This document shows positions 1 through 8,071 of a DNA stretch of 64,000 bases, piece by piece; position 1 is the stretch's first letter, and each line of letters opens with the position of its first letter. The stretch is from DATLLN01 sp963797175. Lineage in GTDB: Bacteria > Actinomycetota > Thermoleophilia > Gaiellales > JAICJC01. The translations under genes and the position numbers were made by a program. The stretch lies in assembly GCA_963797175.1 (NCBI GenBank), contig CAWCOL010000009.1, positions 558,001-622,000 on the forward strand, read 5' to 3'. The notes below the pieces were generated by a model. It was not told where the DNA came from. It worked only from the letters and a program-made list of their open reading frames with translations, and ran no database searches.

Positions 1-1057
1 CGAAGCGGCCGGGCCGCAGCAGCGCGGCGTCGAGCACGTCCGGGCGGTTCGTCGCTGCGATCACGATCACGCTCGTGGACGGATCGAAGCCGTCCATCTC
101 GGTCAGGATCTGGTTGAGGGTCTGCTCCCGCTCGTCGTTGCCACCGCTGAATCCGGCGACGCCCGAGGTGCGCGAGCGGCCGATCGCGTCGAGCTCGTCG
201 ATGAACACGATCGACGGCGCCGCCTCCTTCGCCTGCACGAACAGGTCGCGCACCCGCGCGGCGCCCACGCCGACGATCGCCTCCACGAACTCGGACGCCG
301 CCATCGAGTAGAACGGCACCTCCGCCTCACCGGCGACCGCGCGGGCGAGCAGCGTCTTCCCGGTACCCGGCGGGCCGGACAGCAGCACGCCGTGCGGGAT
401 CCGCCCGCCCAGGCGCTGGTACTTATCGGGCTTCCGCAGGAAGTCGACGACCTCGCTCAGCTCCTGCTTCGCCTCGTCGATGCCGGCAACGTCGACGAAG
501 GTCACGCGCTCGCCGCTCGGCTCGTAGCGCTTCGCCTTGGAGCGGCCGAAGCTGCCCAGCGCGTTCTGCGCGCTGCCCGCCCGGCGGAGTAACAGGAAGA
601 GGAGCCCGACGAACAGCAGCGTCGGACCGAAGCCGACCAGCACGCTCTCCCACCACGGCGCACCGGTGTCGAGCGGTTCGGCGTTGACGACCACACGGTT
701 TCGCTCGAGCAGCTGTGAGAGCGCGTCCGTGTCGGCGAAGGCGGGCACCTCGGTCTGAAACCGGGTCGTCGGCGGCGCGCCGCCGTAGCTCAGCTTCTCG
801 GTGAACGTGCCCTGGATGTCGGTGCCCTTCGACGTGATCTCGGCCACCTTCCCGCCCTCCACCTGACCGACGAAGAACGGGCTGTAGGGAACGCGCACGC
901 GCGCGGGCGCCTGCGTCGCCTGCTGTCCCACCCAGAAGTTGATGACCAGCAGGATCACGGTGGCGGCGAGCCACCACGGGCCGACGCGGAAGCGGCGATG
1001 CTTCGGGTCGGGCGCCTTCTGTGCCGGGGGTTTGGCGTCGCCGGTGGTCGGTGCCAT
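1..1057 (-). CDS. ftsH: ATP-dependent zinc metalloprotease FtsH, N-terminal part (runs off window)
   Basis: First 352 residues of an FtsH-type membrane AAA+ protease, which degrades misfolded membrane and regulatory proteins at the cytoplasmic membrane. The gene continues past base 1, so the end of the ATPase and the HEXXH protease domain are not visible. Seen: TM1 near residues 23-42 (GPWWLAATVILLVINFW), an extracytoplasmic segment, TM2 near 134-156 (LLFVGLLFLLLRR), then the AAA module: VTFVDVAGIDEAKQEL, Walker A GPPGTGKT near 228, Walker B IVFIDELDAIG near 283, and LLRPGRF of the second region of homology at the very edge. The ATG at 1055-1057 follows an AGAGAAG ribosome-binding stretch. 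It is divergent from the secreted beta-helix gene; the 182 bp between them shows no clear operator. Confidence 0.95.
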   Translation of the reverse strand, partial: MAPTTGDAKPPAQKAPDPKHRRFRVGPWWLAATVILLVINFWVGQQATQAPARVRVPYSPFFVGQVEGGKVAEITSKGTDIQGTFTEKLSYGGAPPTTRFQTEVPAFADTDALSQLLERNRVVVNAEPLDTGAPWWESVLVGFGPTLLFVGLLFLLLRRAGSAQNALGSFGRSKAKRYEPSGERVTFVDVAGIDEAKQELSEVVDFLRKPDKYQRLGGRIPHGVLLSGPPGTGKTLLARAVAGEAEVPFYSMAASEFVEAIVGVGAARVRDLFVQAKEAAPSIVFIDELDAIGRSRTSGVAGFSGGNDEREQTLNQILTEMDGFDPSTSVIVIAATNRPDVLDAALLRPGRF

Positions 1058-1239
1058 GGATCGAGGCTTCTCTCAGCGAGCGTGCGGGAGTACCCCGGAG
1101 TCTTGCACGCCGGCGGTGGACGCCCCTGGCGGCATCCCCACTCCGGAGGCCCGCCACACCCTTCTGCGGGATTCGCGACCCGGTTCGGACAGTCGATGTC
1201 AGGTCGGGTCGTTTTCTTCTCGAAGTATCAGGGGGTTGG

Positions 1240-2730
1240 ATGTTTCACTCTGGGTTCGCTCAGCGAAGCCTGCACGGCGTGCGCCGAAAGACGGCGCTGG
1301 CAGGGTTGTTCTCCATCGCAGCGCTCGCCGCGGTGCCGTTCGCCGGAACGTCGTCGGCGGCGACGACGTGCACCGGCGTCAGCGTCGCGCCCGGCCAGGA
1401 TCTCGTCCAGGTGGTCTCCGGGCAGCCGGATCGCACGACGTTCTGCCTGCAGCCGGGGGTGTTCCACGTCGCCAGCGGCGTCAAGCCGCGCAGCGGCGAC
1501 CGGCTGATCGGCCAGGCCGGAACCGTGATCGACGGCAGCCGGCCCGTCACCGGCTGGACGCAGCAGGGCTCGGTCTGGGTCACCACCGGGCAGACGTGGG
1601 GCCCGACCGAGAACATGGGCGGCTGGGGCGGCGTCAGGATGACGTACCCGCAGGCGGCGATCGCCGACGACCTGTTCCTGGACAACCAGGGCCTGTGGAA
1701 GACCGGCGTCAAGATCAACGGCAAGGTGCTGGGCTCTCCGGCGAGCGCCGTCGGACCCGGCGACTACTTCGTTGACTACGACGCGAACACGGTCACGCTC
1801 GGCTCGGACCCGACCGGCCACGAGGTCGACGTCACGTCGTCGCTGGCCGGCATCTCCAGCAACGCCACCGGCGTCACCGTGTCCGGCATCGAGGTGCGAA
1901 AGACCGCCGGCACCGGCATCGCCAGCCTCGGCCACGGCTGGGTCATCTCCGGGAACGACACGTGGGGCAACCACCTCGCCGGCGTCACCGGCAACTTCGG
2001 CGCGCAGGTGCTCGACAACCACATCCACGAAAACGGGCAGTTCGGCATCAACGGCCACGGTGACGGCATCGTCGTCGCAGGCAACGAGATCGACCACAAC
2101 AACGTGGCCCAGTTCGGCTCGGGCGGCCTCTGCTCGGCAGCCGGCGGTTCGAAGTGGGTGCACGCGACGAACCTGCTGGTCGAGAACAACACCTTCCACG
2201 ACAACCTCTGCACGGGCATCTGGCTCGACCTGCTGGACGACCACGTCGTCATCCGCAACAACGTCAGCGAGCGCAACCGCGGCGACGGCATCCGGGTCGA
2301 GGTCAGCTACAACATCCGCATCCACGGCAACACCTCTGTCGACAACAGCCGCGGCGGCATCGTGGTGTGGAACACGCCGAACGTCCGCGTCGGATACAAC
2401 ACCGTCGCCGGCAACATGAACGAGATCACGCTCGGAGACACCGGCCGCAAGCACCCCGTCACGTCGCTGGGCCTGCACGAGCTGCGAAACGCGTTCGTGC
2501 ATCACAACCAGATCACGCTGGGCGTCGACGAGGTGAACGGCCTGCGCGAGGCGCAGTCACCGATGCAGATGGGCGTGTACACGAGCTGGGGCAACCGGTT
2601 CGCGAACAACCAGTACACGATCCCGTCGGCGACAGCGCGGATGTTCCTGTGGAACGGCACCAAGGTGAACTGGAACCAGTGGGTCGCTGCCGGCAACGAC
2701 AGCAGCGGCGCGGCGCGAATCACCCCCTGA
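1240..2730 (+). CDS. secreted right-handed parallel beta-helix protein
   Basis: Predicted 496-residue exported protein. The ATG at 1240 follows a GGGGG stretch by four bases and gives an ideal signal peptide: basic start with RRKTALAG, hydrophobic core LFSIAALAAVPFAG, and SSAAT-type cleavage near residue 38. The open frame reaches back to 1021 but that extension has no export signal. The mature part is rich in short Asn/Gly repeats such as VSGNDTWGNH, VLDNHIHENGQFGINGHGDG, VVAGNEIDHNN, VENNTFHDN and VIRNNVSERNRGDG, the turns of a pectate-lyase-like solenoid. Such proteins bind or cleave polysaccharides, but I see no catalytic signature, so the substrate is unknown. It stands alone and is followed by a strong terminator hairpin. 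Confidence 0.85.
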   Translation: MFHSGFAQRSLHGVRRKTALAGLFSIAALAAVPFAGTSSAATTCTGVSVAPGQDLVQVVSGQPDRTTFCLQPGVFHVASGVKPRSGDRLIGQAGTVIDGSRPVTGWTQQGSVWVTTGQTWGPTENMGGWGGVRMTYPQAAIADDLFLDNQGLWKTGVKINGKVLGSPASAVGPGDYFVDYDANTVTLGSDPTGHEVDVTSSLAGISSNATGVTVSGIEVRKTAGTGIASLGHGWVISGNDTWGNHLAGVTGNFGAQVLDNHIHENGQFGINGHGDGIVVAGNEIDHNNVAQFGSGGLCSAAGGSKWVHATNLLVENNTFHDNLCTGIWLDLLDDHVVIRNNVSERNRGDGIRVEVSYNIRIHGNTSVDNSRGGIVVWNTPNVRVGYNTVAGNMNEITLGDTGRKHPVTSLGLHELRNAFVHHNQITLGVDEVNGLREAQSPMQMGVYTSWGNRFANNQYTIPSATARMFLWNGTKVNWNQWVAAGNDSSGAARITP

Positions 2731-2745
2731 CGACCCGGGGGGAAT

Positions 2746-2777
2746 CCCGGGCGGAGCGCTCGTCGCCTCCGCCCGGG
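2746..2777. terminator. bidirectional terminator hairpin
   Basis: Perfect 11-bp stem CCCGGGCGGAG/CTCCGCCCGGG with a 10-nt loop, between the convergent ends at 2730 (+) and 2799 (-). There is no U-tract, as is common in high-GC actinobacteria. Confidence 0.75.
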
Positions 2778-2798
2778 TGAATCCTCCTGACGTTCGGC

Positions 2799-3095
2799 CT
2801 AGCTCGGCCCTGCCGTCTCCCAGACGGTCCACTCCATCTCGCCGACGAGCGCTCCCGCCCGTATCAGCTCGAGCACGTCGTTGACCTCGCTCTGCGCGTC
2901 CTGGCGGTCCAGCGCGGCTCGGTCCTCGAAGACCTCGATGACGACGAACGTGTTCGGGTCGGTCAGGCTGCGGGTCGTGTCGAAGTGGACGACGCCGGGC
3001 AGCTTCCGGCTCGGCGCCTCCACCGCCGCGATGGCCGCGGCGATCGCTTCGGCGTGCTCGGGCCGGGATTGCACCTTGAAACGGCCGACGATCAT
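2799..3095 (-). CDS. antibiotic biosynthesis monooxygenase (ABM/YgiN-like) protein
   Basis: A 98-residue protein of the dimeric alpha-beta ABM fold, the family of quinol monooxygenase YgiN and small cofactor-free oxygenases. Seen: the opening strand MIVGRFKVQSRPEHAEAIAA, the central PGVVHFDTTRSLTDPNTFVV and FEDRAALDRQDAQSEV that form the ligand pocket, and the closing strand EMEWTVWETAG. The full length equals the family norm. The start is fixed by a strong AAGGAGG seven bases before the ATG at 3095. The substrate cannot be told from sequence; a role in quinone or electrophile detoxification is only a family-level guess. It sits 37 bp downstream of the multi-TM gene on the same strand, so it may be co-transcribed. 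Confidence 0.85.
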   Translation of the reverse strand: MIVGRFKVQSRPEHAEAIAAAIAAVEAPSRKLPGVVHFDTTRSLTDPNTFVVIEVFEDRAALDRQDAQSEVNDVLELIRAGALVGEMEWTVWETAGPS

Positions 3096-3132
3096 CGAGT
3101 CCTCCTTCTCTCCGTGAGGGTTCTGGACCGCC

Positions 3133-4353
3133 TCATGTGGAGTCTGACCGCAGCCACAGCGTGACGTGCCGGGGCTGGACGGTCTGGTCGATCACCGCGA
3201 TCAGCTCGTTGTCGAGCGCCTCGAGGTCGATCTGGGAACGCAGCCGGCCGGAGAAGGTCGCGGCCGCGGCCGCGGCGTCGTAGCGCCGACGATAGAAGCG
3301 CCGCTCGACAGCGGACTGGATCCGGTGCCGAAGCGGCTGGAAGCTGACCGCGACCAGCAGCGTGGAGAGCGTCACCGCCAGGGTGCCCGACTGTCCGGTG
3401 AGCTGCCGTCCGAGCCAGCCGAGCGTCGTGATCGCCAGCAGGTACACGGCCGCCAGCGACCCGGTCAGGGCCACGTACACGACGGTGCGCCGCACGATCA
3501 CGTCGATCTCGAACAGGCGGTAGCGGAGCACCGCGGCCGCGATCGAGAGCGGGATCAGGCAGAAGCTGATCACCGTCAGGTCCTGCAGGACCACCAGCCA
3601 CAACGGCGGGTTGTCGCCGCCGCTGATCGTGATCACCACGGCAAAGAACACGACGATGGCCGTCACCGCCGACACCAGCCACTTCAGCTGGAGGCGGGTG
3701 ACGCCCGCCGATCGGTGATAGCGCAGGAGCAGCGTGGCCGCCGACACCGGGATGCACAGCAGCAGCGCCGTCAGCGCCATCGCCGCGACGTCCGAGAGCC
3801 ACGTCCAGCCGGCGATCCCGAGGGGGTTGCTCTCCGGCACCGCGCTGTCGCTGAGGATGCCCGGCGCGAGCGCGGGCGCGACCACCGAGACGGCGAGTGC
3901 GATCGCCGAGATCCAGGTGAGCAGCCTCCAGCCCCGGGACAGCGGCCGGCCGTCCGGGAAGAGCTGAAAGAGGAACGTCCCCATGATTCCGATGCTGACC
4001 CTCCACAGCCAATCGTCGAGCGCGTCGGCATACTCGGCCCCCGGCAGCGAGCCGGGGTGGAGCGACAGCCCGTACATCGCGTATCCCTCGAGCGCCGAGT
4101 CGAGCGACCACGAGAGGCCGACCGCGATCAACAGCCATCCGATCGCGTTCTGCGGCTGACGCGACGCGATCAGCGCGCCCATCACGGCGAAGGTCGAGAG
4201 CGCGAGCGACGCGGCCAGCAGCCCGGCCGACCCGCCACCGCCCCAGCCCCCCGCGCTCTGCGGGTCGTGGGTGACATATCCGAGCACGTTGCCGATCGCG
4301 AACAGCACGATCACGGCGACCATCAACGCGGCTGGGAGCCTCGCCAGCTTCAT
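3133..4353 (-). CDS. multi-TM membrane protein resembling the sensor half of a histidine kinase
   Basis: Predicted 406-residue integral membrane protein. The ATG at 4353 (MKLARLPAALMVAVIVLFAI) places a membrane segment right after a short basic start; the open frame extends further upstream without coding character. Several hydrophobic segments follow (LLAASLALSTFAVMGALIAS, AIGWLLIAVGLSWSLD, ITISGG flanks), then the actinobacterial signature YRLFEIDVIVRRTVVYV and a C-terminal amphipathic part ending TVQPRHVTLWLRSD. The same architecture is usually the input domain of NarL-type histidine kinases, but here the protein stops before any GAF, dimerisation or ATPase domain. It could be a stand-alone sensor remnant or act with a separate kinase. 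It is divergent from the LLM oxidoreductase. Confidence 0.75.
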   Translation of the reverse strand: MKLARLPAALMVAVIVLFAIGNVLGYVTHDPQSAGGWGGGGSAGLLAASLALSTFAVMGALIASRQPQNAIGWLLIAVGLSWSLDSALEGYAMYGLSLHPGSLPGAEYADALDDWLWRVSIGIMGTFLFQLFPDGRPLSRGWRLLTWISAIALAVSVVAPALAPGILSDSAVPESNPLGIAGWTWLSDVAAMALTALLLCIPVSAATLLLRYHRSAGVTRLQLKWLVSAVTAIVVFFAVVITISGGDNPPLWLVVLQDLTVISFCLIPLSIAAAVLRYRLFEIDVIVRRTVVYVALTGSLAAVYLLAITTLGWLGRQLTGQSGTLAVTLSTLLVAVSFQPLRHRIQSAVERRFYRRRYDAAAAAATFSGRLRSQIDLEALDNELIAVIDQTVQPRHVTLWLRSDST

Positions 4354-4453
4354 CCCGCCAGTTTCCCACGCCAGCGTCCGGAAACCGTTACGGACAGTGC
4401 CCGAAGCCGTCACGACTGGACGGGCATCTGACAATCGCCGGATCGGGCGCCGA

Positions 4454-4459
4454 TAGGAT
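4454..4459 (+). promoter_or_regulatory. possible -10 element TAGGAT
   Basis: TAGGAT lies six bases before an ATG at 4466 and 35 bases before the LLM oxidoreductase start. The spacing suits transcription beginning at or next to the 4466 ATG. No convincing -35 is visible. Confidence 0.35.
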
Positions 4460-4465
4460 CGGCGG

Positions 4466-4498
4466 ATGGCACGGCACCGGCGCGGGGCACCGCGATGA
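4466..4498 (+). CDS. possible leaderless 10-codon upstream ORF (MARHRRGAPR)
   Basis: An ATG six bases after the TAGGAT hexamer opens a 10-codon frame reading MARHRRGAPR. Its TGA at 4496-4498 overlaps the ATG of the LLM oxidoreductase as ATGA. Four of the ten residues are arginine. If transcription starts at the ATG, this would be a leaderless leader peptide translationally coupled to the oxidoreductase. It is too short for coding statistics, so the evidence is only position and overlap. Confidence 0.3.
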   Translation: MARHRRGAPR

Positions 4499-5307
4499 GA
4501 TTCGGGGTCGCGGTGTGGCTCACCGACGCCGTCAACGCCTGCGACCTCGCTCGCGCCGTCGAGGAGGCGGGGTTCGAGTCGCTGTTCCTGACGGGCCACT
4601 CACACGTGCCGGTCAGCCGCCGCGACGTCTTCGAGGGTGACCGTCCGGGGGAGGACGCCCGGCTGCTCGACCAGTTCACGGCGCTGGGCGCGATCGCCGC
4701 CTGCACGCGCACGCTGCGGCTGGGCACGGGCGTGTGCGTCGTGCCGCAGCACGACCCCATCTTGCTGGCCAAGCAGGTGGCGACGATCGACCGCCTGTCC
4801 GACGGCCGGTTCCTGTTCGGCGTCGGGGCCGGCTGGCTGGTCGAGGAGCTGCGAAATCACGGCGTCGATCCGGACACCCGGTGGGAGCTGATGGACGAGC
4901 AGCTTGTGGCGATGAAGGCGATCTGGCGGGACGAGGAAGCGGAGTTCCACGGCCGGTTCGTGGACTTCGACCCGATCTGGTGCTGGCCGAAGCCCGTCCA
5001 GCAACCCCACCCGCCGCTCCTGGTCGGCGGGGACGCGCGGCGCAGCATCCGCCTCGCGGCGCGCCACGGTGACGAGTGGGCACCCGTCGTCGAGGATCCG
5101 GCTGAGTTCGGCCCGCGCCTCGCGCGCTTCGCAGCGGAACGCGAGTCCCTGGGCCTACCCTCCGCCGGCGTGTCGGTGTTCGTCGAGGCGCTGGAGCCCG
5201 ACCACCTCGCCGCGTACGAGCGGCTCGGCGTGGGCCGGCTGGTCGTGAACGTCCCGCTCGACTCCGGCTGGCAGTCGCGGCTCGAACGGCTGGCCGCCCT
5301 ACCCTGA
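4495..5307 (+). CDS. LLM class (F420-dependent type) oxidoreductase
   Basis: A 270-residue luciferase-like TIM-barrel oxidoreductase. Members use reduced F420 or FMN to reduce or oxygenate varied small molecules in the cytosol. Seen: the start MRFGVAVWLTDAVNACDLAR, LFLTGHSHVPV after the first strand, RLGTGVCVVPQHDPILLAKQ with the typical strand and helix, ATIDRLSDGRFLFGVGAGW (the family signature), and HPPLLVGGDARRSIRLAARH near the C-terminus. The length matches the TIGR03619-like subgroup. The substrate is unknown. The start is the only ATG at the start of the conserved first strand; there is no Shine-Dalgarno, which fits coupling to the upstream mini-ORF. It is divergent from the membrane protein with 141 bp between them. 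Confidence 0.88.
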   Translation: MRFGVAVWLTDAVNACDLARAVEEAGFESLFLTGHSHVPVSRRDVFEGDRPGEDARLLDQFTALGAIAACTRTLRLGTGVCVVPQHDPILLAKQVATIDRLSDGRFLFGVGAGWLVEELRNHGVDPDTRWELMDEQLVAMKAIWRDEEAEFHGRFVDFDPIWCWPKPVQQPHPPLLVGGDARRSIRLAARHGDEWAPVVEDPAEFGPRLARFAAERESLGLPSAGVSVFVEALEPDHLAAYERLGVGRLVVNVPLDSGWQSRLERLAALP

Positions 5308-5421
5308 GGCCGGACTCGGGCGTCAGGGCCGGCGGGTCCCACGTGTGAGCCGCGTCACCGTTCGCCGCCTGTTCTCATCATTCTCCAATCCACTTGAACC
5401 GGTACCGCCGTACGGGTCACC

Positions 5422-7947
5422 ATGCGTCTTCGCCTTCTCGGCATCCTCGGACTCCTGGTCGCCTTCATGAGCGCGTCGTCGAGCGGCCAGGCCGCGGATC
5501 GGCTCGTGGCGACAGGCGCGGGCAGGCCCGCTCCCACAGCCGCAGCACCGGCCATGGACGCGCTCGCCCGAATGCCGCTCGCGTTCGTCGCCAACCGCGG
5601 CCAGACGGACACCCGCGTCCGCTTCTACGCCGTCGGCTCCCACTACGCCTTCTACCTGACGCGCACCGGCGTCGTGCTCTCGCTCGTCAAGCGATCGACC
5701 AGGCAGAGCGCGCGAGGCGTCGCGCTCGACTGGCGGTTCGTGGGGGCCAATCGGCACGTCAGGCTGGACGCGCAGCAGCGGCTGGCCGGACGGGTGAACA
5801 GCTTCCACGGGAGCGACACGGCGCGCTGGCGGACGGGCCTCGCCCGGCATGCGCAGGTGCGATACCGCAACCTCTGGCCCGGCATCGACCTGGTCATGAG
5901 CGGGCAGGCGGGCACGCTCAAGTACGAGTTCCGGGTGCGGCCGGGCGCCAGCGTCGGGGACATCCGCCTCGCCTACCGGGGAGCGACGGGTCTCGCCCTC
6001 GACCGCGACGGCGGCCTGCGGGTGAAGACGACGGACGGCGTCCTCAAGGACTCCGCGCCCGTCGCCTACCAGCTGATCGACGGCACGCGGGTGAACGTGG
6101 GGTCGCGCTTTGCGATCCGGCGCGCCGGCGGGGCGGGCAGGTACGGGTTCGCGGTCGGCAGCGGCTACCGGCCCGACCGGGCGCTGATCATCGACCCCGG
6201 GCTCGCCTACTCGACCTTCCTGGGCGGCGCCAGCGACGAGGACGGCAACGGCGTCGCGGTGGACGCGGCGGGCAACGCCTACGTGACCGGCGTCACCCAG
6301 TCGCCCGACTTCCCGACCACGGCCGGCGCGTTCGACCGGACCGGCGCACAGAGCAACAGCCTGGACGCCTTCGTCACCAAGCTCAACCCCTCCGGCACCG
6401 CGCTCGTCTACTCGACCTTCCTCGGCGGCAGCAACTTCGACCTGGGACGCGACATCACGATCGACGCGTCAGGCAACGCGTACGTCGCGGGCACGACCTA
6501 CTCGCCGAGCTTCCCGACCACGGGCGGCGCGTTCGACCGGACGTTCAACGTCGACTCCTGTCCGCGCTGCGGCATCGACCAGACCGACGGCTTCGTCGCC
6601 AAGCTGAACCCCTCCGGCTCCGGCCTCCTGTACTCGACGTTCCTCGGTGGGACGCAGCCCGATGACGCGATGGACATCGCGCTCGACGGGGCGCGGAACG
6701 CCTACGTGACCGGCGAGACGCAGTCGCTCAACTTCCCGACCACCACCGGCGCGTTCGACCGCACGCCGAACGGCAGCACGAACACGTTCGTCACCAAGCT
6801 GAACGCGGCCGGCTCGGCGCTCGCCTACTCCACCCTGCTCGGCGGCTCCGAGAACGAGCTGCCCGGCGGCCTGGCGGTCGATGCCTCCGGCAACGCCTTC
6901 GTCTCGGGCTCGACCAGGTCGACCGACTTCCCGACCACGCCTGGCGCCTACGACACCACGCACAGCGGCGGAGCCGTCGACCAGCTGTTCGAGGTGTTCG
7001 TCACCAAGCTGAACCCCGCAGGGTCGGCGCTCGTCTACTCCACGTTCGTCGGCGGCACGAACACGGACTTCGGCGGCCAGATCGCGCTCGACGCATCGGG
7101 AGACGCGTACGTGGTCGGCTCGACGGCCTCGCCCGAGTTCCCGACGACGCCGGGAACGATCGATCCGGTGTTCGCCGGGGATCCGTTCGACGACTTCGTG
7201 CTGAAGTTCAACCCGGCGGGCTCGCGGCTCGTCTACTCGACCTTCACGAAGGGCGCCGGAGCTTCGACGATCGCCGTCGATGCGAGCGGCGATGCCTGGC
7301 TGGCCGGCGGTGCCGGCCCGGACGGCCCCGCCACCCCAGACGCCGTGGACGCGACCTACAACGGCGGCGCCTCGGACGCGCACATCGTGAAGCTCAACCC
7401 GACGGCCTCGGCGTTCCTGTTCGCCACGTTCCTGGGCGGGACGAACACCGACGGGGTCGTGGACATGGCGCTCGACCCCACCGGCGATGTCTACCTCGTC
7501 GGCAACACGTTCTCGGCGGACTTCCCCACGACGGCCGGTGCTCCCGACCGCACCTTCGGCGGCGACCTGTCCATCTTCTGGGGCGACGCCTTCGTCGCGA
7601 AGCTCGCGATGGGCGGCACCACCCCGCCGCCGCCGCCTCCGCCGCCCCCGCCCAATCCGCTTCCGGCGCCGTCCCTGATCGCTCCCGCCAACGACGTGCG
7701 GAGCGCCCCGGGACAGGCGCTCGCCTTCGACTGGAGCGACGTCACCGGGGCCGCCGGCTACACCATCCAGATCGACGATTCGAGCAGCTTCTCGGCGCCG
7801 TTCACGGTCACGCAGACCGTCGCCTCCTCAACCTTCACGACCAGCACGCTTCCGACGAAGAAGCTCTGGTGGCGCGTCCGCGCGAACGACAGCACGGGCA
7901 GTCCCGGCGCGTGGTCCGCGACCAGGCAGTTCGAGATCAAGAAGTAA
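5422..7947 (+). CDS. large secreted SBBP-repeat beta-propeller protein with C-terminal FN3-like domain
   Basis: An 841-residue exported protein. It has a signal peptide (MRLRLLGILGLLVAFMSASS), then a DUF7948-type N-terminal domain (AFVANRGQTDTRVRFYA to about residue 255). About eight or nine SBBP repeats of 50-60 residues follow, each with a YSTFLGG start, a VAVDAAGNAYVTG core and a FPTTAGAFDRT end. Residues 735-744 are ten consecutive prolines, a rigid hinge to a fibronectin-III-like domain at about 750-841 (FDWSDVTGAAGYTIQIDDSS). There is no LPXTG or C-terminal anchor, so it is probably released or bound non-covalently. Function in this family is unknown; adhesion or polymer binding is inference. 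No close neighbours share its strand tightly. Confidence 0.88.
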   Translation: MRLRLLGILGLLVAFMSASSSGQAADRLVATGAGRPAPTAAAPAMDALARMPLAFVANRGQTDTRVRFYAVGSHYAFYLTRTGVVLSLVKRSTRQSARGVALDWRFVGANRHVRLDAQQRLAGRVNSFHGSDTARWRTGLARHAQVRYRNLWPGIDLVMSGQAGTLKYEFRVRPGASVGDIRLAYRGATGLALDRDGGLRVKTTDGVLKDSAPVAYQLIDGTRVNVGSRFAIRRAGGAGRYGFAVGSGYRPDRALIIDPGLAYSTFLGGASDEDGNGVAVDAAGNAYVTGVTQSPDFPTTAGAFDRTGAQSNSLDAFVTKLNPSGTALVYSTFLGGSNFDLGRDITIDASGNAYVAGTTYSPSFPTTGGAFDRTFNVDSCPRCGIDQTDGFVAKLNPSGSGLLYSTFLGGTQPDDAMDIALDGARNAYVTGETQSLNFPTTTGAFDRTPNGSTNTFVTKLNAAGSALAYSTLLGGSENELPGGLAVDASGNAFVSGSTRSTDFPTTPGAYDTTHSGGAVDQLFEVFVTKLNPAGSALVYSTFVGGTNTDFGGQIALDASGDAYVVGSTASPEFPTTPGTIDPVFAGDPFDDFVLKFNPAGSRLVYSTFTKGAGASTIAVDASGDAWLAGGAGPDGPATPDAVDATYNGGASDAHIVKLNPTASAFLFATFLGGTNTDGVVDMALDPTGDVYLVGNTFSADFPTTAGAPDRTFGGDLSIFWGDAFVAKLAMGGTTPPPPPPPPPPNPLPAPSLIAPANDVRSAPGQALAFDWSDVTGAAGYTIQIDDSSSFSAPFTVTQTVASSTFTTSTLPTKKLWWRVRANDSTGSPGAWSATRQFEIKK

Positions 7948-8071
7948 GACCGGTCTCGTCGTCGCGGCCGCCGACCAGCGTCGGGAGTCGCAGCGAGGGC
8001 GCATGGTTGAGCCGGAGTCGCCGGGTGGCGTCTTGCCCACGGACACTCCGACCCGTATCATCGCGTGCGGC

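Noticed and set aside
1228..2505. Long minus-strand ORF (425 aa) antisense to the beta-helix gene
   Set aside because: Valine/alanine/arginine-rich shadow typical of the antisense of GC-rich genes; no domain, and the plus-strand protein is clearly real.
7621..7670. CCG repeat as a microsatellite or CRISPR-like repeat
   Set aside because: It encodes the in-frame proline hinge of the SBBP protein; there are no spacers.
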